A DNA stretch of 64,000 nt from Zasmidium citrigriseum. Taxonomy: Eukaryota > Ascomycota > Dothideomycetes > Mycosphaerellales > Mycosphaerellaceae. Every line of letters begins with the position of its first letter. Position 1 is the first letter of the stretch. The position numbers were made by a program, and so were the translations under genes. The notes under the pieces were generated by a model. It searched no databases and was not told the origin of the DNA. It saw nothing but the letters and a program-made list of their open reading frames with translations. Positions 29,322 to 40,871 of this stretch are shown here, one piece after another. The DNA lies in contig NHNW01000044.1 of assembly GCA_002786025.1 (NCBI GenBank), positions 248,001 to 312,000 on the forward strand. The letters are read 5' to 3'.

Positions 29322-31382
29322 CTACTCCTTGTATGGTGCCGTCGCAACTCCCTCTTTCAAAGCCTTCAATCGCATTGCAAGCAGCTTCGAATGGAAGCGA
29401 GTATAAGGAAGATATCCGACCATGAGCCATAGATTGGGCACTCCAGTCTCTCGGTACGCCGTCTTGAACTCGCCTTCCTCATCAACACCCCAGATAGGTC
29501 CGACTTGGCTTGCGATCTTGTCTCCAAGCGTTTCGCGCACCGAGTCGATGGTGTTGGAGAAACCGGTTGCAAAGACGATCAAGTCGAATTCCCGCTCGCG
29601 GCCATCGTTGAGGATCACTTTGTCTTCGGTGAAGCGTTCAATGTAGCCGGGCTCGACTTGAATCTTGCCGTTGATGATATCGGCACAAGCGCCGGCGTCG
29701 AAGTAGAAGCCTCCGTTTCGTGTTTGACCAAGGGTGGCATTACCTGTACCACGCTGACCGCGCCAAGTTCTAAGTCCTTTGGCGTGGAGAGCGTCGAGTA
29801 GCGGCCTGTCCAAGTCTTCGAGAATTTTGGCGTTTCGCCGCCCCATCTCTTCGGCGGGACCGGTGGGTGTAGCGAAGTTGAGGCGATCTTGTTCCTCGAT
29901 GTCCGGTCGGTTGCCGTCGGCGTCAGGACCATAGTTTCCGATGATCCGCGGAACGGAGTGTGTCAACGACATGATGTAAGTAGGTGAGCGTTGGAGGAGT
30001 GTTACGTCGATTCCTCGTCGAGAGCAATCGAATGCTGTGTCGAAACCAGATGAGGAAGTTCCCACTACGCAGACTTTCTTGCCGACGAAGTCGCGGGCAC
30101 TGTCGTGAGCGGTGGAATGGCGGATGACACCTCGCTTGTACGACCCCATTCCTGGAATCTCTGGCATCATCGGCAAGCCGCAGAGGGATGTCGCCATCAC
30201 AACTTGCTTTGGATGCAGCGTGCGTGTCTCTTTGCCTTCCTTGTTGATGGTCACGGTCCAGTTGCCCTGATCATCTTGCTCGGCCTTCGTGACGTTTGAC
30301 TTTGTCCAGACATTGAGTTCAAGCGCTGAAGCGTACCATTCCATATACTTGCCCTGCTTTTGGGCAGGTGTATATGATGGCCACCGTTTGGGGTATGGAA
30401 AGTATGGCAGGTCATCGGCCCAGTGAGGAAAGTGGAGGGAGAGATACTCGTAACGCTTCTTCCAGACATCGCCGATCTCGTCACTTCGCTCGATGATCAG
30501 ATTGTTCATGCCGAAAGCGTTGCAGCGTGCAGCGAGGGCCAAGCCACTGAGAATGATCAGCATCCTTGTCGTACCTCTTCAGTTCATGTGAACAACTTAC
30601 TTCTGACCGCCCCCAATGATCAAGATCTCCGGGTCGGCAGCATCGACGTCCTGTGCTCTTTGCTTCTCCCAGCTGATAGGTCCAGTCATGTGTCCATCAG
30701 TTGGAGGCACCTCCGGAAAGGATTTGAGCTTCTCGGCCACAGTGTGCATAGTATAGATCTTCCAGCCGTCTTTGGTAAGAACAAAATTTATGACTGCTGA
30801 TCCAACTACTACGTGGGTCTCGAATGAAACCACGCATTGCAGCTGGGCAAAGTCTGGGTAGGGCCGGCCAATCGATGGGGCTGGAGCCAGAAAGCTGAAG
30901 TTGCTGGCCTTTGTATGCTCAAACAGATCTGTCGCAGCCTTGAGGATTGCTGGGCGAAAGTTGAATGTGCGGTAGTCCCAGGTGAATACCAGCTTGTCAC
31001 GCCAGACGCCTGCAAATTGTCAGGTTAGAACGAATCAGAAGGAACTTCCTTTACGAGTCGGCTTACCTGAGTCCAGGAACATATCAGCAAAGCCATTTGC
31101 ATCCCCCTTAGCCATGACATCTTCTAGTCGGCTGACCAGGCTCTCCGCTTCTGTTCGAGCATCGCAGTCGGCCGGAATTTCGACGCCCAAAACATCCGAG
31201 GTTGGAAGCGGGTGATTGTACTTGAAGTCGTACATGAAATTGTCCGCGACGGGAGGTTTGGCAATCACAGCCTCCTCATTCTGCCGGTCTGTGTCTTTGA
31301 GTTCGACATGTCGAACGTCGATCTTGTTCTTGACATCGACGCTGGGAGTGAACGGGGCCGCGGTATCAGTCAGGAGAGGCAT
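29322..31382 (-). CDS. Flavin-containing monooxygenase with SnoaL-like N-terminal domain; exons 31067-31382, 30601-31009, 29322-30546
   Basis: Predicted 649-aa FAD/NADPH enzyme. The first ~225 residues look like an NTF2/SnoaL-type domain (SLVSRLEDVMAKGDANGFADMF, VWRDKLVFTWDYRTF). Then come the FAD-binding GGGQNGLALAARC (~238-250, formed across intron 2), IIERSDEIGDVWKKRYEYLSLHFPH, a monooxygenase fingerprint-like GVIRHSTAHDS, the NADPH motif VVGTSSSGFDTAFD and FATGFSNT. The architecture matches the fungal group loosely annotated as flavin monooxygenases acting on small molecules. Introns are 57 and 54 bp. It is divergent from the Zn2Cys6 gene with 310 bp between starts. Confidence 0.88.
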
Positions 31383-31692
31383 GATGACGAGCGAGCCAGT
31401 AGCACGAATTGAGATGAATTAGAAGATACTTCGTAGTGGACATGCATCTTCGAGCTGGTTTTGATCTTGCCATTGTCTTCATGTTCTGGATCAATGTTCA
31501 GGCGATGGCGTAAGACCGATCGGAGATGTTTGGTGAGAGGAGGGCGGCGTTTGATGGCAACGGCACGGTCCGCGGTCGGCGAAAAGGAAACGGTCAGGTG
31601 GACGGCATCCTTTTCAGCTGCGACGTCGTCTCCTTCTTCTCCTATGTCCGATCCGCTCTCCTCTTGTACCACCAGTGTCTGGCCATTGTGCC
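31383..31692. promoter_or_regulatory. Divergent promoter of the flavin monooxygenase and Zn2Cys6 regulator
   Basis: 310 bp shared by two head-to-head genes. It contains a GGTCCGCGGTCGG stretch around 31570 with overlapping CGG/CCG triplets, and ends in the inverted repeat at 31679-31700. Confidence 0.45.
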
Positions 31693-31700
31693 ATGGCCAG
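31679..31700. repeat. Inverted repeat overlapping the regulator start codon
   Basis: Arms CTGGCCAT and ATGGCCAG with a 6-base spacer; the ATG of the right arm is the predicted start codon. The left arm begins a GGCCATTG match to the half-site of the 27444-27464 palindrome, so it could be an autoregulatory site. Confidence 0.35.
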
Positions 31701-34700
31701 CATGTCTCAATCAACGCAGCAAACCTCATCGGAGAAGACTTCGCATGCCCGGAGCAGCGATGCCGATGCCGAGGTTCCCAAGAAGCGGCGCAAGCAACGG
31801 CCTCGCCACAGTTGTGATGGCAAGTCTTGACGGCCGATACGATTGCGATGCCACGTGATGGTGTCTCGTGGGAACGAGTCTAACAGCCTGATAGAATGTC
31901 GGAGGCTCAAGATGAAGTGCGATCGGCAAGGTCAGCCTTGTCCCAGAAGCAAGCGTAGCCTGGTCTCTCAGTAACTCACACGCTCCTCCCAGCGCCATGC
32001 GCCAATTGCGTCCGTCGAGGTCGAGTGGAATTTTGCACTTGGCCTCCTGAGCATGCACCGCAACTGCAGTCCCATCAGGCTCCTTCCCGTCCAGCATCGC
32101 AGCCAACGCAGCGACCATCTCTTTCCAACCAGAGTCAGCTCGATCAACTGGCATTGGTAGCCAATGCGCTGGAGCCTTACACCGTCAATGGCCCCCGACC
32201 GGTATCTTCCACAACGAGTCCCAATCCTCCTCTGTCATCAGCCGACCATGATGGCGAACAAGGCGGTTCTCACGGCACTTTGATGCTAAGCAAAGGTGGT
32301 CGATCGAAGTATCTGGGCCCGACTGCTGGCAGCGAGTGGTTGAAAGATGTAGGATCTATACATTCCGTCACGTTGTCCTAAAGCAGCTGATTGTTTCTAG
32401 TCTGAGACACAAGATGCCACCGAAACGCCTCTCATCACTCGAGCTCCCTCTCCCGAGACGCAAAATGCGGATCGAACACAACCTGGTAATGTTGCATTGG
32501 GCAGTGTCGACCCGATAGCCTTCCCTTTCAACGTCTCTTCGGCTCGCATAAGGACTCGAGACTTGCTATCGCAGCTTCCTCCGAGAGACGAAGCATGGTC
32601 TTTGGTCGAATCATACTACCGATACTGTGCTTGGCAGTGAGTGCAGCCCCGTCGCAGTCGGAAACCTGCCCACTGATATGTCATCAGCCACGATGTTGCT
32701 CCAAGATCGATGTTCGAGCCTATCTTCAACCGGGTCTATGCCTTCTCGGAGGGACGAAGCTCGACCCCAGCCGTAAATCCACAAGAGATCGCATTGGTGT
32801 TCATTGTATTGGCACAGGGAACTATATTCAACATTGAAATGCCGAGCTACGACCCGTCTGTTGAAGAGTGGCTGCATCTTTCTGAGCGTGCGTTGGTCAA
32901 GGGTGACTTCCTATCAAACAACATGCTGGCGGGTGTACAGACCTTGGTGAGTGTACCTTGTCTTTCTGGCCACTCGCTCCAGACTGACTGCTTGTAGCAT
33001 CTCATGGCGCATTTGCACTTGTAAGTGTGAGTAGCATGCTGGAGACGCTTTCAGCTGATGGTAGAATAGGCATCTTGATAAAGGCCGCCGTGGTGACAAT
33101 GCATGGCCGCTTTGGGGCTTGGTCATGCGATTGGTACAAGCTGTGAGAATCGTTTGTCTAGTCGCAATCAAACAAAAGATTTGCTGATAGAACCTTGTAG
33201 ATGGGCATGCATCGAGACGGTGCGCGATGGAATTTACCAGGGGAAGTTGTTGAAGAGCGGCGCAAGGTCTTCTGGGAGTGCAACTCTGCAGATACTTTCC
33301 AAGCGCACTGCTTCTCTCGCCCGTATGCTTACTTCATCGACTTTCCATACTCTTGGTGAAGCTAATAATGACCAGCTCGGCCATCCAAGCTGATCACTGC
33401 GATACTGCATTCCCTGCCGAGCCGCTCAACTTGAATGGCGAAAAGGGCTACTCTACTCTGCGGTTTGAATTGTCACAGCTTTCGTCAGAGTATGTGAAGA
33501 TATATGCAGACTGTTCTGATGCTAATAGACCATATCAGGATACTCAACATGGCAATGAAAGTCCGCAAGCCGCCTTATTCTGATGTGATGGCGCTGGATG
33601 CTAGGCTGTACGTTCTATCAATGTCCTTGTGCTCTATGGCTGGGCTCATCTTTGACTTCAGGTGCGAGTTCGAACGCAATCTACCTTTCTCCATCCGGTG
33701 TCGAGCAGCACTGATGGCGATGCCTTCTCGATATCCTCAAATCGAAGCCGCCATTGAAGCATCACCCGAACCTTCGCGGAGAGCCATGACGGCGTCATTT
33801 CAGGTATTACATTCACGGCTAGAGGGTTCTGGCCTGGCTGACCTTCATTAGCAAACTAATCTCGCAGTCAATATTTCAGAGACTATCATCAACCTACATC
33901 GTCCTTACTATGCCAAAGCATTGTATGACGACATCGATAGTGGCGTCAGGTCTCCTCACGCCCCGTCATTCTTGACCGTGGTGGAACGTTGCGCAGTATG
34001 AATCCGTACAATCGTCCGCAACGAACTTGGACTGACGGCTCGCTGCAGATCATCATTGCAATTGTTGGCGACATTCACGCACGCTTTCCAGCTGTAAGCA
34101 TCAGACAGTGGAGCTTTTGGGTAATCTCAAGCCTGATCAAACGAATTCCGCCGCCTCTATCTGACCATGTTCAAAGTTCCACGTCTTCAACTCGGCACTC
34201 TGTTTGGGCACACTTGTCTTGCGCGACCCGGCCAACGCCATGTCCGCCTTTGCTCTAACACAAATCGACTCAGCCATCACGCTTTTCAGGTCATTGACCC
34301 AGCGCGGGGGCAATACGCCCAGATATTACCGCAACCTGCAATGGCTTTTGAAGCTGCGCTCTCGAGCCTCTTCCAAGATCTCTACCGGATCCAACGCAGG
34401 AGAGGATACGCACGCAGGCGTCAATAATGAGGATAGCCGCGGAAGTGAAAGCCGGGACGAAGGCGACGATGTCGAGCTGCTAGGCTGGCGAACGAGACTT
34501 ATCGAGCGAGCTGATCGAAACCATCAAACAATAAGGACGGTCCACCTCGCCGCCACTCCAGCGAATTCACACATCACCCAAGACACGAATCCTCCCTTTC
34601 CCGACCATACCGACTTGGCAGAAGTCGGACTACCGAGCTTGCCAGTCTCATCTGCTACTTATGACCCTACCGACGATTTGGTGAGTTTCAAGCATGCTTG

Positions 34701-34908
34701 AATAATGGAGGTAGCTGACACACATATCATTAGTTGCATGACTTCTGGGACCCTTTACTCCTACAGGATGTCTTCCAAGCGTACGAACAATCCAACGTAG
34801 GTCCTGACGAAGCATTTGAGCCTGCCTCTACTAATCGCGCACCAACAGAACTTTGCCAACACGTCTGCTTGGTGGGAAGAAGGCGCCCAGTTGTCGAATG
34901 GGATCTGA
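31693..34908 (+). CDS. Zn2Cys6 fungal transcription factor; 16 exons
   Basis: Predicted 790-aa regulator. A basic patch (KKRRKQRPRH) leads into the zinc cluster CDECRRLKMKCDRQAPCANC...C, assembled from three exons; intron 1 (31820-31894) is GC-AG. The middle-homology region is clear: YYRYCAWHHDVAPRSMFEPI, MAHLHLDKGRRGDNAWPLWG, MHRDGARWNLPGEVVEERRK, VFWECNSADTFQAHCFSRPS, NISETIINLHRPYYAKAL. The C-terminus is LLHDFWDPLLLQDVF...NTSAWWEEGAQLSNGI. Exons: 31693-31819, 31895-31930, 31993-32348, 32401-32636, 32688-32946, 32998-33020, 33070-33142, 33201-33322, 33376-33489, 33539-33607, 33662-33803, 33852-33995, 34049-34093, 34177-34680, 34734-34796, 34849-34908. Its position makes it the likely regulator of the island. 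It is convergent with gluconokinase. Confidence 0.88.
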
Positions 34909-34996
34909 AATCTCGAGCGCCTGGGCTCTGTAAATTCCACGGAACACCAGCCTGGATCGAGGATTTGTATATTCAAAAACCCGAGTGCAGCAATAT

Positions 34997-35699
34997 CTAT
35001 TTTAGTAATACAGCCTGTACTTCCTCCAGGGCACATCGATTGATGGACTCCCGATCCTGCTGCAGCGATACACGAATCACATCGTGCTCGTCCTCGGCCG
35101 GCACTTCGAGCGTTTCCAACTGGCTTCTCAACATGATCTCCTTCATATAATGGTTTTGACGGGCCTTCAGTCTTGCCAACAACGCTTCCTCGTCTGTCAT
35201 GAGGTAGACGAAATGCACCTGTCTGTCGGAACTCGACGCTGTCCGAAGCACATCGCGGTAGCTCCGCTTCAACGCGGAGCAAGTGACAACTGCAGCATTT
35301 GATGAAATTGACGACTTGATGGCCTCGTCCCGAAGAGTTCGAAGCCATTCCCATCGATCAGCATCTTCAAGGGGCTGTCCGTTTGACATTTTGAGTCGAT
35401 TTGCTTCGGAGTGGTACTAGAGAACAAGCGCCGTTAGCAAACGATCGATGGCAAAAACATGAAAGCTCACATACATCATCCCCTTCAAGGTACGGGACTC
35501 CGAGCTCTTGACTGATGTAACTTGCAACAGTTGTCTTTCCACATCCCGCAGGCCCGCTGACGACAATGATGTGTCTTGTTGAGAGCAGCTTTTCGTTTGA
35601 GCTGAGATTTGGCGTCGATGAGCTGTAACAATCTTCCTGGGTTGATTGTAGTGATACCGGAAACATAGGTGTTGGTGACGATTCAACGACAGTTGCCAT
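34997..35699 (-). CDS. Gluconokinase; exons 35475-35699 and 34997-35416
   Basis: Predicted 214-aa enzyme phosphorylating D-gluconate to 6-phosphogluconate, feeding the pentose phosphate pathway. The Walker A loop GPAGCGKTT is at residues 49-57, followed by VPYLEGDDYHSEANRLKMSN across the 58-bp intron, GQPLEDADRWEWL, VVTCSALKRSYRDVLR, VHFVYL, and a C-terminal LETLEVPAEDE segment, all characteristic of GntK. The ~40-residue Ser/Thr-rich N-terminal extension is longer than in bacteria. Its stop is 88 bp from that of the regulator; its start is 509 bp from the divergent Gfo/Idh gene. It is the strongest clue that the cluster handles aldonates. Confidence 0.93.
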
Positions 35700-36208
35700 A
35701 ATGGACGATGGTGAGGGAAAGGCAGGCGATTGGTTCAGAGACTCATTCGTTGAACAGGTGTATATGCGCTGCTAACGGCAGACAAATATGCCCATTTCAC
35801 AGTTCACACGTGCACTGCCTTACGGTATGGCATACGCCTTGAGGCTGGCATTGCATTGTTCCGCAAAGCCCACAATTTCAAAGCGGCGGTTGGTTCAATG
35901 CTGCCGTCGGGCATTTCAGCTCTTATCGGACATACTTGCAAGCCAGAGCGCCATCGGAGAACTCTGATCGGACTTCCCGCCAAACATTCTGCCGGCCCTT
36001 GGACAACATGAAAAGAACGGGTGTAGTCGCATCTCGTATTGCAGCTCTCGTACCGAATGTCAATTGCCGTCTTGTTGAATAAAAGCGCACACTGCTGTGC
36101 GGGACCCTCCAATACCAAAGGCCTTCGGGAATCAGCGATCTTCTCTTCATTCCTTCGTTATCTTTGACCTTCACCACGAGAGATTTCTGTAAACAGACTA
36201 TCACCAAC
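35700..36208. promoter_or_regulatory. Divergent promoter of gluconokinase and the Gfo/Idh dehydrogenase
   Basis: 509 bp. A CCTCCAAT at 36106-36113, 96 bp before the dehydrogenase ATG, fits the CCNCCAA motif reported for the galacturonate regulator GaaR in Aspergillus and Botrytis. No other gene is seen. Confidence 0.35.
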
Positions 36209-37444
36209 ATGACTGGCCAGCCTCGCCTCCGAATCGCTTTGATCGGTCTTGGTCGACTTGGAGCAATTCGCGCTCGTATCCTCGCTTTCCAACAGCCCCG
36301 AATCGAACTCGTTGCGGCTTGCGATACGAAGCCAGGGAGCGATCAGTGGGTCAAAGAGAACTTGCCACCATCAGTGAAGTACTATGCAGACCCAGAGGAC
36401 TGCATGAAGAACAGCGGTGCCAAGGCTGTTCTCATCTCCACGGCGACGGCGACTCATGCGCCACTTATCATGCTGGGTCTTGATCTTGGTCTCGTAAGTC
36501 AACTCAAGAAGCATTTCCATGGAATTGGAGCTTATTCAAACTAGCATGTGATGTGTGAGAAGCCCATATCAGTGGACGTTATCACCACTGCCGAGGTTCT
36601 TGCCAAGGCTGAGTCAAAGCCTCATCTCAAGTTTCTTGTCCCTTTTTGCCGAAGATGTAAGTCTGATGCCGCGAATGGAGGTCTGATCAGACGGCTTACA
36701 TCCTGCAAGATGATGAATCGTATCGATCGGCGAAGCGTATGGTCGAGAAGTCGGCCCTTGGCGAAGTACATGCAGTAGAAACGACCTGTCTCGACCAGCA
36801 GGATCCTACGGGCTTCTTCGTAACGTTCTCTGCACAGTCTGGGGGTATCTTCGTCGATATGGGTGTCCATGATGTAAGTTTCACATTATATCAAGGCTGA
36901 TGAGGCATCTCTGACACCGCATCAGATCGACATCGGCAGATATTACCTGGATGTAACTTCAGGTCTCTCAAACCCCAAGAAGCAAGTCAATAGAGTCATT
37001 GCTTTCGGCCAACAGGCCGTATACCAAGACCTTGCCAAGTACGGCGACTGTGACAATGGCTGGGGAGTAGTCGAGTTCGCCAACGGCAAAGTCCTCACCA
37101 CCCACGTTGGACGAACACTCACCAACGGCTTTGAGAGCACGACCAGAGTGTGCGGCACCAAGGCCCATACCGTCATCAACGGAAACTCGACAGTGGATCG
37201 AGTTGAGATTCGGGACGAGCATGGTGTACGGACACAAACGACCGCCGATGCCTTCATTCTGTACGATAAGTCCTTCATCAACGATCTGGCGGAGTTTGCC
37301 ACCGCTATTCTGGATAACAAGCCCTTGACATGCAATCCGAGCGATGCGTATGAGGCTGCCAAGATTGCGACTGCATTGCAGTATTCGTTCAGAAATAAGG
37401 TTCCTGTGTACTTTGATGATGAGGGACAGCCTATAATGAACTAG
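36209..37444 (+). CDS. Gfo/Idh/MocA-family dehydrogenase (inositol 2-dehydrogenase-like); exons 36209-36493, 36545-36656, 36710-36873, 36926-37444
   Basis: Predicted 359-aa NAD(P)-dependent sugar or polyol dehydrogenase. The N-terminal Rossmann motif is ALIGLGRLGAIRARIL, with acidic residue in ELVAACD. The catalytic Lys lies in MCEKPIS (EKP at ~100-102, across intron 1). The substrate-site motif GGIFVDMGVHDIDIGRYYL is typical of inositol dehydrogenases and relatives. Introns are 51, 53 and 52 bp. It has no signal peptide and is cytosolic. In context it could oxidise an aldose or inositol; glucose or galactose oxidation to a lactone would link it to the lactonase and gluconokinase. That link is inference. 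Confidence 0.9.
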
Positions 37445-37547
37445 ACTCTAGACGAGGAATGAGCAGCATGAAAAATTTCAAAATTACGATTGTCCTCTTT
37501 CTCCAGTACATATTGAGATACAATCTCGCCGCCATGTGGTAATGTCC

Positions 37548-38063
37548 TCAAGTCTTGAGGTTACGTCCCTTGCCAGCTTTCTGTCTCTCCTGTGCCGCTT
37601 CGTATAATTTAGGATTATCCAGTGGGATCGATCGATCAATGGCAAATTTTCGGATCCACCATCCATTTTCATGACGGATCAAATCAACATGCCAGGTGAC
37701 ATGCGCAGTGACAGTCTGGATGTCTCCCTCTGTGCCAATGCAGTGGTATGCTGAGATATAAGTCTTCACATGAGCCATTTTCAGGTCTGGTCCTCCGAAA
37801 GTGACGATGGAGTTCCCAGCCAAATGCTGAGTGCCGGTGAAGCCAGCTTGCACCACGACGGTCTGTTTCCACAGGTCCTCCGGCAACAGCTCGACGGGAT
37901 CGATGGACGTTTGATGGTTGGATACGTCAAGTGTGACTCGTTCGTCAGGCTTGAAGAGTGACAAGAACAGATCGTGATTCAAGTTGTCTGTGGCGTATGC
38001 TAGAGTATATGTTGTATCGAGGACGGCGTTTCGTGCGATCAGTGTATCCAGTGGCGAAGTCAT
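37548..38063 (-). CDS. SnoaL-like / NTF2-like protein, 171 aa
   Basis: Single-exon ORF with the small cone-shaped NTF2-like fold suggested by the N-terminal helices (LIARNAVLDTTYTLAYATDNLNHDLFLSLF), DERVTLDV, and strand-rich HVTWHVDLIRHENGWWIRKFAID. Start at 38063 is chosen because upstream in-frame residues do not fit the family, though the frame stays open to 38261. Such proteins act as ketol isomerases, hydratases or binding proteins; the activity cannot be told. It is convergent with the Gfo/Idh gene (104 bp). Confidence 0.72.
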   Translation of the reverse strand: MTSPLDTLIARNAVLDTTYTLAYATDNLNHDLFLSLFKPDERVTLDVSNHQTSIDPVELLPEDLWKQTVVVQAGFTGTQHLAGNSIVTFGGPDLKMAHVKTYISAYHCIGTEGDIQTVTAHVTWHVDLIRHENGWWIRKFAIDRSIPLDNPKLYEAAQERQKAGKGRNLKT

Positions 38064-38613
38064 GATGTTTTGGGCCACTGAACCTGACTTGAGATGAAAC
38101 CGCACTTGCAACGAGAATCGGATGGACAAACAGGGGTCAAGTTGCAGGTGCTCTTTAATGTGTCGTTGAAACGCGAGCGAGCTAAAGAATTCCGATGCTA
38201 CAAAGGAACATCGTACATGCTCGTGCGATGCTCGTGCGATGCTTGCAAATGAGACCGACATCTGATCGCGTGAGAAATTTACAGGAGTTATGGCGAATGA
38301 GTCCCATGGAGGAATGTATGGGGCGCGTTCAAAGCATTTCTGAAAGTTCTGGTCTCAATAAAGCCGCGATGTTCGTACGAAGCTCAACACCGGGGGAGGA
38401 ACAAATATCCAGTGTAGGCTTCATATCAGTACCGTCGTGTTCTAAGACACATGATCGATCACAACTATTTTCTCCTAATATACGCGTGTTTCCCGAGAGG
38501 TCATCCGAAGAAGGGTGGACTGTGAAGAGCACGCCATCGCGAAAGGTGGAGCTTGAAGAAGGGATTTTGTTGGAATACGACATCGATCAGCGAGACAGCG
38601 TCGCAGAGCGCGA
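38064..38613. other. Spacer with a short direct repeat
   Basis: 550 bp between the SnoaL-like gene start and the polygalacturonase 3' end. Two adjacent copies of GCTCGTGCGAT occur near 38219-38240. No gene supported. Confidence 0.4.
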
Positions 38614-40014
38614 TCAGCACGATGCAGGACTGGGAACATTAGAGCACGAGCTGCTCTTCTTGCCGCCTGAAATCTTGGTTAGTGAAAGACCTAGAAGCGG
38701 ACTCTTTCGTACTCACCCGTTACGGAGTTACCACTCCAGGTCCAATTAGAACATGCACCTTTTGCACAAAGAATGTAGATGTCTGTTGCCGAGCTGTAGG
38801 GAAAGCGACTGTCAGTGTGCGAATGATATCGGGATGACGACTTCTTACCTCGATACTGTACCGGTCACGCCCTTGACTGTCAGTCCCGTGATAGGCACAC
38901 CGTCTGTCGGGGTGCCAGTCGGCGATCCATTTTCGTAGTCCTGTTCGATAACAATACCGTACTTCGTGATTCCGCTGAGTTTGATATTCGAGTAGGTCAC
39001 GCCTTTGACAGAGCCGGTTGCACCGTACACAGTCTTGACGCGAACACCTTCAAACAATTAGCATTGCAAAGAAGAGTACAATGATATTGTTCTCACCATT
39101 TTGGGAGTTCACAATTTGCGAGTTCTCGATGTTAACGGTGGCAACATCGTTGTCAGACCGTCCGCCAACTGAGCCGATTGAGAGACCATGACCGCCGGAA
39201 CAGTACCCTGTGTTGTGATCAGCTCGTATATCATTTCGACGGTCTTGGACTCTCTTACCGCCTGTGAAGGTGATGTTAGTCCCCGAGTTGACTGCCAAGC
39301 AATCGTCCTGGTTGTAAACGGTCGCACCACTGATGTAGACGGATTCGCTATCGCCGACATCAAAGGCATCAGTGTTGTGTCCGCCTCCAGTATCGCCAGC
39401 TTTGTTGTCGATAGAAATGGTATTCATCGTCAGTCCATTGGCTCCGTTGATTGAGAAGACTTGGACTGGAGAGTTCTTGATGTTGATGTTTGAGATCGTC
39501 GACGAGGTAAGGCTGTGTGCGTAGAAGAACTTCGGCTTTGTCTTGCCTCCGTTGGAACCTTCCCCGTCCCACCAGCGACTTCCGTCGCCGTCAAGAACAG
39601 AACCACTGGCGCCAGTCACAGTGATGCTCTTGCCAGAGACTGATACGAGCGGGCCTGACCATTCCTTGTAACCGAATGTTGTCGTGCCTTCGAAGATGAC
39701 CTGGTGTACTTGATCAGTATCTCGGTTCCGCTGCATCAACGTTCGGATCTTCGTACATGGGTGTTGGCGTTCAATCCAGTCAAGTCGAGAGTGGTGCCCG
39801 ATGGAACAGCGACGGAGGAGAGAACGATGGTGGAGCAGGAAGTCTTCGACTTGCTCGCCAACGAGGCGCCATTCGAACCAGAAAAGGTGCAAGTCGTTGC
39901 TCTCTTCTCAAGACTTGGGGCCGAGGTGACTTGGGGAGCGGCAACAGGGCTTGCAAGTACTGCAATGCTGTGGAAAAGCAGAGTTGCTGCCAAGAGCTTC
40001 AGATTGAACGCCAT
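38614..40014 (-). CDS. Endopolygalacturonase (GH28); 6 exons
   Basis: Predicted 379-aa secreted enzyme cutting homogalacturonan (EC 3.2.1.15 type). Exons: 39757-40014, 39259-39700, 39097-39207, 38849-39047, 38717-38793, 38614-38666. It has a signal peptide ([22 protein letters not shown]) and a propeptide ending in SLEKR, a Kex2 site, then ATTCTFSG. Catalytic signatures: [31 protein letters not shown] and GVRVKT. The C-terminal cysteines ([24 protein letters not shown]) match fungal endo-PGs. All intron phases agree. It is divergent from the rhamnogalacturonase gene over 857 bp, with two CCNCCAA motifs near its own start. Confidence 0.95.
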
Positions 40015-40871
40015 TGTGAGGAGCTGTTGAGATTGAAGTGATACCATTCAGCATAGATGGGTTGGAGGAATGAGAGATATTTATCGACGCTGATCTCGAG
40101 CTTTCTTCCAAGCGAGGCCGTTGTGATTCTTTGCCTCAAGTCCGCTTGGTGGACTTTCTCATGACCGTGCTGGTGTGAAGCCTGACGGTATGAAGTCGCC
40201 CCTAGCGCCGGAGGCTTACCGGTCATGGAGATTGTGTAGATGCTTCAAGACGAAGAAGATGGCCACGGAAGCGAGTGAGTCCAAGTTGCTTGAGCACATG
40301 CTCTCACACATGTCCGGGAAAGAGGACTTTCCAGATTAGGAAGGTGGATGAAAAGTCTCGGCCAATGAGAGCGGCGCATGCGAGCAGCGACAAGTATATG
40401 CAATGGACGACCTTCCATTCTTGATACTGTCGCCGGAGCTTGTCAGTAGCAAGCTTTTGAAGCTCCTCCTTTTAATGTCTTCTTCAAGCTTGTTCGCAAA
40501 CCTTACGAGACTTGCTGCCGATCACTGGTGAGAACTCGGGTGAATGCCAAGCGAAGTGGAAGAATACATGCCTACATGTACTTAAATCTCGTCGAAGCAT
40601 CGCAGGCTGTTTGACATTCCCAAGCGAGCTTCCATTTCACGTGTGGCGTCAAGGTAATGGTTCGACGTCTTGGAAATGCTTCGCTTGCATCTTCGGCTGA
40701 GCATCGGCAGCACTTTTACCTGAAACGTACTATTCTTCCACCATTCATATACTTGGCACATCGTGAAACACATGATCTGTCAACCACAAGCCCCAAGAGC
40801 AGAACATTTTTCTCGTGAAGTCTGGTTTCGGTTTTCACTTCACGGCAATTTTGCCATTTCCCTTGTCCATA
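40015..40871. promoter_or_regulatory. Shared promoter region of two GH28 genes
   Basis: 857 bp between head-to-head pectinase genes. On the minus strand CCTCCAA (40072-40078) and CCACCAA (40146-40152) lie 58 and 132 bp upstream of the polygalacturonase ATG; both fit the CCNCCAA motif linked to galacturonate induction in other ascomycetes. An AATAAATA-like TATA candidate lies near 40080. No gene supported between. Confidence 0.45.
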
